Below, piece after piece: positions 61,080-64,000 of a stretch of 64,000 nucleotides of DNA. The notes below the pieces were generated by a model. It was not told where the DNA came from and searched no databases. It saw only the letters and a list, made by a program, of their open reading frames with translations. The translations under genes were made by a program, and so were the position numbers. The number at the start of each line of letters is the position of its first letter. The stretch's first letter is position 1. The stretch comes from Stenogyne calaminthoides (lineage: Eukaryota; Streptophyta; Magnoliopsida; Lamiales; Lamiaceae). Where the stretch lies: assembly GCA_037126765.1 (NCBI GenBank), contig JBBCBC010000001.1, positions 28,752,804-28,816,803 on the forward strand. Direction: 5' to 3'.

Positions 61080-62170
61080 AAAAAAAGCCCCCGATGTATG
61101 GTATCTTAACGGTGGATGCTCAAGACATATAGCGATGGATTCAAGATACTCGGTGGATATGTTGAACAAAAAGGTCCTCGAGATCACTTTTTGGAGATAA
61201 CTCCTGCGGATGTAGATCAAGGATATGGAACTTTGAAAATCAACTTCGCTTCATATCCATGGTGTTTCATATGTATTCTGATTGAAGCATAATTTGCTTT
61301 TTCAATAAGCCAATTACTGTGATAAGGGTTTTAATGTTGAGTTCTCCTAAGAACTTATGTTATGAAAGATGATACAAATACGTAAAATATTACCATCAGT
61401 ACTAGAAAAGCGTGTATGTATTCAATATGGAGTTCAAGCTCCTAAAGATACATGTTTAGTTCTTTAAAAGTTCCACAGATACCCGACTTGGTTATGGCGT
61501 AAGAATGAATCAATGAATTTCAAAAACCCCGAATAAACACCGAAGATTAGCTCTTTAGAGGGTTGCCCTAATGAAGTGTTCGATGAGAACATATTTGTGA
61601 TCACGATCTTGCCAAAAAACAAAACAAGAGCATCATTTAAAAAGCAAAGTAGATGTTTACTCTTGATTCATATGGGATCTTTTTGGTCCTATAACACCAA
61701 AAAGAAGCACTAATGGAAGGAAATACACATTGGTAGTAGTTGGATTACCAAGATATATTTGGGTCATATTCTTACCAAGAAGAAAGAGACCACGATAAAG
61801 TCGATGTGGTCTTGAAAAGGCTCGATGAGAAAAAATCTGAGTGTGGTCAAAATCGAGATCGTAGAAAGGAACAATTTATAAATCATATCATATCTGATTA
61901 TTGTGCAGCAAATGAATTTCACATGAACATCAAATGGAGGTTTCTCTCAACAAATGGTGTTGGCTTTGAAAAAGGACGCAGGACTCTGAAAAGAAGGCTA
62001 TGTATGATGATAAATTTGAGGTGATATTCCTAAAAGGTTTTTAAATTTGAGAAGGTAATCTGCATGCTACTCACTACTATCGATCATCCATCTAAGAGTC
62101 AAGCAAAAACACCCTACGAGCTTTGGAATGAAAAGAAGCCTCTCTTCTTTCTTTCTTTAGGTTTGGTTGC
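61080..62170 (+). pseudogene. Sirevirus protease and integrase, decayed
   Basis: At about 61098, WYLNGGCSRHIAMDS stands for the protease-linked WYLDSGCSRHMTG. CDKGFNVEFS follows at about 61320. The integrase core begins DLFGP (about 61676), then KYTLVVVG and RYIWVIFLPRRK, and reaches KTPYELWNEKKP at about 62110. Many frame changes. Confidence 0.8.
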
Positions 62171-62989
62171 AAGTGTTCTTTCATACACAATAATGGTAAA
62201 GAAACAGGTTGAAAACATTTGATAGTAAAAGTTTGAAGGAATATTCTTTTAGATATTCAAGTCGTAATCAAAACTTTCGGGATTTACAAAATGGGACTCT
62301 TTATTGTGGAGCGTAAACACCTCATGTTGTTTTTTGATGACCCATTTGTTAGGTAGAAATGGAACATGATCTGAGATGAACTCGAAGGATCACCAGATTA
62401 AACTGAAAAAAGAATGAAAAATCATCCATTGAACACGAAGAAAGAAGAAGTTAGTCACTATCTATGATTGGGTGACTCAGGACTCGAGATAAAAAGTTCA
62501 GGATGGAACTCAGATGGTGAGACTTCGGAAAGCCAACACACAAAGTGACGTCTGAGCAGACACCGGTGATTCAGACTTAGGTATGTGATGCCAATGAAGA
62601 TGTAGGTCACACCGAGGCTTCGAATCTATCAACCAAAGGGGAACAAATGTCTCGACAAATGTTCTCGGATGGAATTTCCTTTAGGAAGGTGATTCCCTTT
62701 CTCCTTTCCTCGTTGTTCCCCGAAGCTTATCGAATTAATCAACCTAACATTTCAAATGTTGAGGATCTTTGTTGAAGGGAACATCTAGGAAGGAAATGGT
62801 TGAATACTATCCCATGTTTTGATTGTGGAAGTATCTAATCAAGGTGTTAAAACAAGAATGTTCCATGGTGAGAGTGCACTATTAACCGCCTTATCGGGAG
62901 AAAGAGCTCATCGCGATTGGTGAAGCTTTACAAGATTCCGTTGGATTACTTCTATGCGAGATGAAATTTGAATCAATTCTCGAGAATGA

Positions 62990-64000
62990 AGTATAGGAGC
63001 TAAGAGATAGACTGAAAAGCACAATGTCATTGGAACCAAGTGGGTATTTAAGAATAAAGAGATGAAAACAACAACATTGTAAGAAACAAGGCAAGGCTTA
63101 GTTATGACAAGGTTATTCCCCAAGAAGAAGGCTGGATTATGATGAAACCTTGCACCGTTACCATTTAGAAGCTATCGATTTTTTCTTGCATATCTTTGCC
63201 AATGGGTTCATACCATCAAATGGATGTGAAAAGTGCATTTCTAACGGTGTGCTTAAAGAAAGGGTTTATGTGGAACAACCTCCGGTTTCAAATAGAATGA
63301 TTAAGTTCTGTTCGGAAAAAAAGCTTTTATGGTCTTAAGCAAGCACCTAGAGCATGGTATGATACTCTTTCTCGGTTCTTCTTTTGACCATGGTTTTGTC
63401 AAAGGATAAAGTTGATAGAACTTGTTGGGGATAGAAGATGGGGAAGATATCTTCTTTGGTTCGTATTTTGATGACATCATTTTTTGGATCTCCAAACCAT
63501 CGTACCGCAGGAAAAGTTTTCCGCAACATTGATGAAAGGCAAGGTTGAGATCTCAATGATGGGGGGAGATGAATTTCGTTCTAGATCAAATGAAACAATC
63601 AAATGAAGGAATATTCATCAATCTAGGTAAAGTACACGAGATCCCGACTGCGAATATAGTGTACAGAATGCAATCGATTTAAGATTCCATGAATACTAAC
63701 TACAAGATGGATCCTCGATTAAAGGCAAAATCGGTGAGTCACATCGATTATAGAGAATCATTGATCATTGCTCATCTCACGACAAGTAGGTTTGGATATA
63801 ACATTTGTTTGTTGGGATATGTGCAAGATACCAAGATAATCCCAAGGCCAAGTCACATGGAAGGTCGCCAAAAGATTGAAAGTATCTTAAGGGCGAAAAT
63901 GAATAGAGGATTATGGTATCCAAATCGATGATAACCTTGAATTAACTTGTTACTCTCGGATGCTGATTATGGAGGTTCGGGGGATTGGCCGGTGAAGTCC
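62990..64000 (+). pseudogene. Sirevirus reverse transcriptase and start of RNase H, decayed
   Basis: Blocks in order: IGTKWVFKNK (about 63030), VYVEQPP (about 63267), YGLKQAPRAWYDTLSRF (about 63330), DHGF (about 63390), FGSPNH (about 63485), KMNRGLWYPNR (about 63900), then ELTCYSDADYGG at the window edge. Between them frames change every 50-150 bases. The element continues past the window. Confidence 0.83.

Larger units (their letters stand above)
56440..64000 (+). mobile_element. Sirevirus-like copia retrotransposon, 5' portion
   Basis: A 2-kb LTR, a primer binding site, gag with a charged coiled part, protease, integrase, RT and the start of RNase H follow in copia order on the plus strand to the window end. 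The wording FNVEFS, DLFGP, KTPYELWNEKKP and YGLKQAPRAWYDTLS (frames patched by eye only as far as needed to recognise them) points to the Sirevirus/Maximus lineage. Every domain is frameshifted. Confidence 0.85.

Noticed and set aside
1..64000. CRISPR arrays, bacterial operons, phage or plasmid genes
   Set aside because: Nothing of the kind is present; repeats here are plant transposons and microsatellites.

Overview
The window is nuclear DNA from a flowering plant, most likely a eudicot. The evidence is AT-rich spacer DNA, a multi-exon gene with plant-type GT-AG introns, a fragment of the plant-specific BODYGUARD hydrolase family, Stowaway, Mutator-like and hAT-like MITEs, tRNA-derived SINEs, and many Ty1/copia and Ty3/gypsy LTR retrotransposons. 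There are no bacterial operons, CRISPR arrays or intact rRNA/tRNA genes. A run of 500 Ns (9904-10403) marks a scaffold gap. I see no complete, undamaged protein-coding gene.

Region by region. 1-3018: 3' part of a plus-strand copia element (integrase, reverse transcriptase, RNase H, about 150-bp LTR) that abuts a splice donor of the next gene. 3023-9741: ten recognisable minus-strand exons of a glutamine-dependent NAD+ synthetase. Most splice junctions keep the frame, but there is a 1-base deletion, the PP-loop aspartate is lost, one acceptor is eroded, the first exon is missing and the 3' end lies beyond the copia element. Its introns are packed with hairpin MITEs, two SINEs and nested insertions. 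9904-10403: gap. 10404-12058: LTR of a Sirevirus-like copia family, minus strand. 12059-19340: mostly unrecognised decayed sequence. 19371-20190: three tandem repeats carrying tRNA-Val-derived sequence. 20338-21085: duplicated AT-rich block. 22195-22345: fragment of a BODYGUARD-like alpha/beta hydrolase. 22600-28950: AT-rich spacer with a few unrecognised ORFs.

28980-45040: nested retrotransposons. A minus-strand Ty3/gypsy element (5' LTR near 44.4-45.0 kb, gag near 43.5 kb, RT at 31.3-31.95 kb, integrase at 29.5-30.3 kb, 3' LTR near 29.0-29.46 kb) is split by a minus-strand copia element (31979-42433). That copia element is in turn split in pol by a plus-strand solo LTR of its own family (35557-37120). 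45.5-50.9 kb holds MITEs and a 1.19-kb hAT-like element with 8-bp target duplications. 51044-56439 is a third, minus-strand copia element; a plus-strand Sirevirus-like copia element (LTR 56440-58488, internal region to the window end) appears inserted in its gag region.

Functionally this is a transposon graveyard around a dying, or at least badly damaged, NAD synthetase copy. Coordinates of decayed elements are approximate, and lineage names rest on remembered motif similarity rather than a search.
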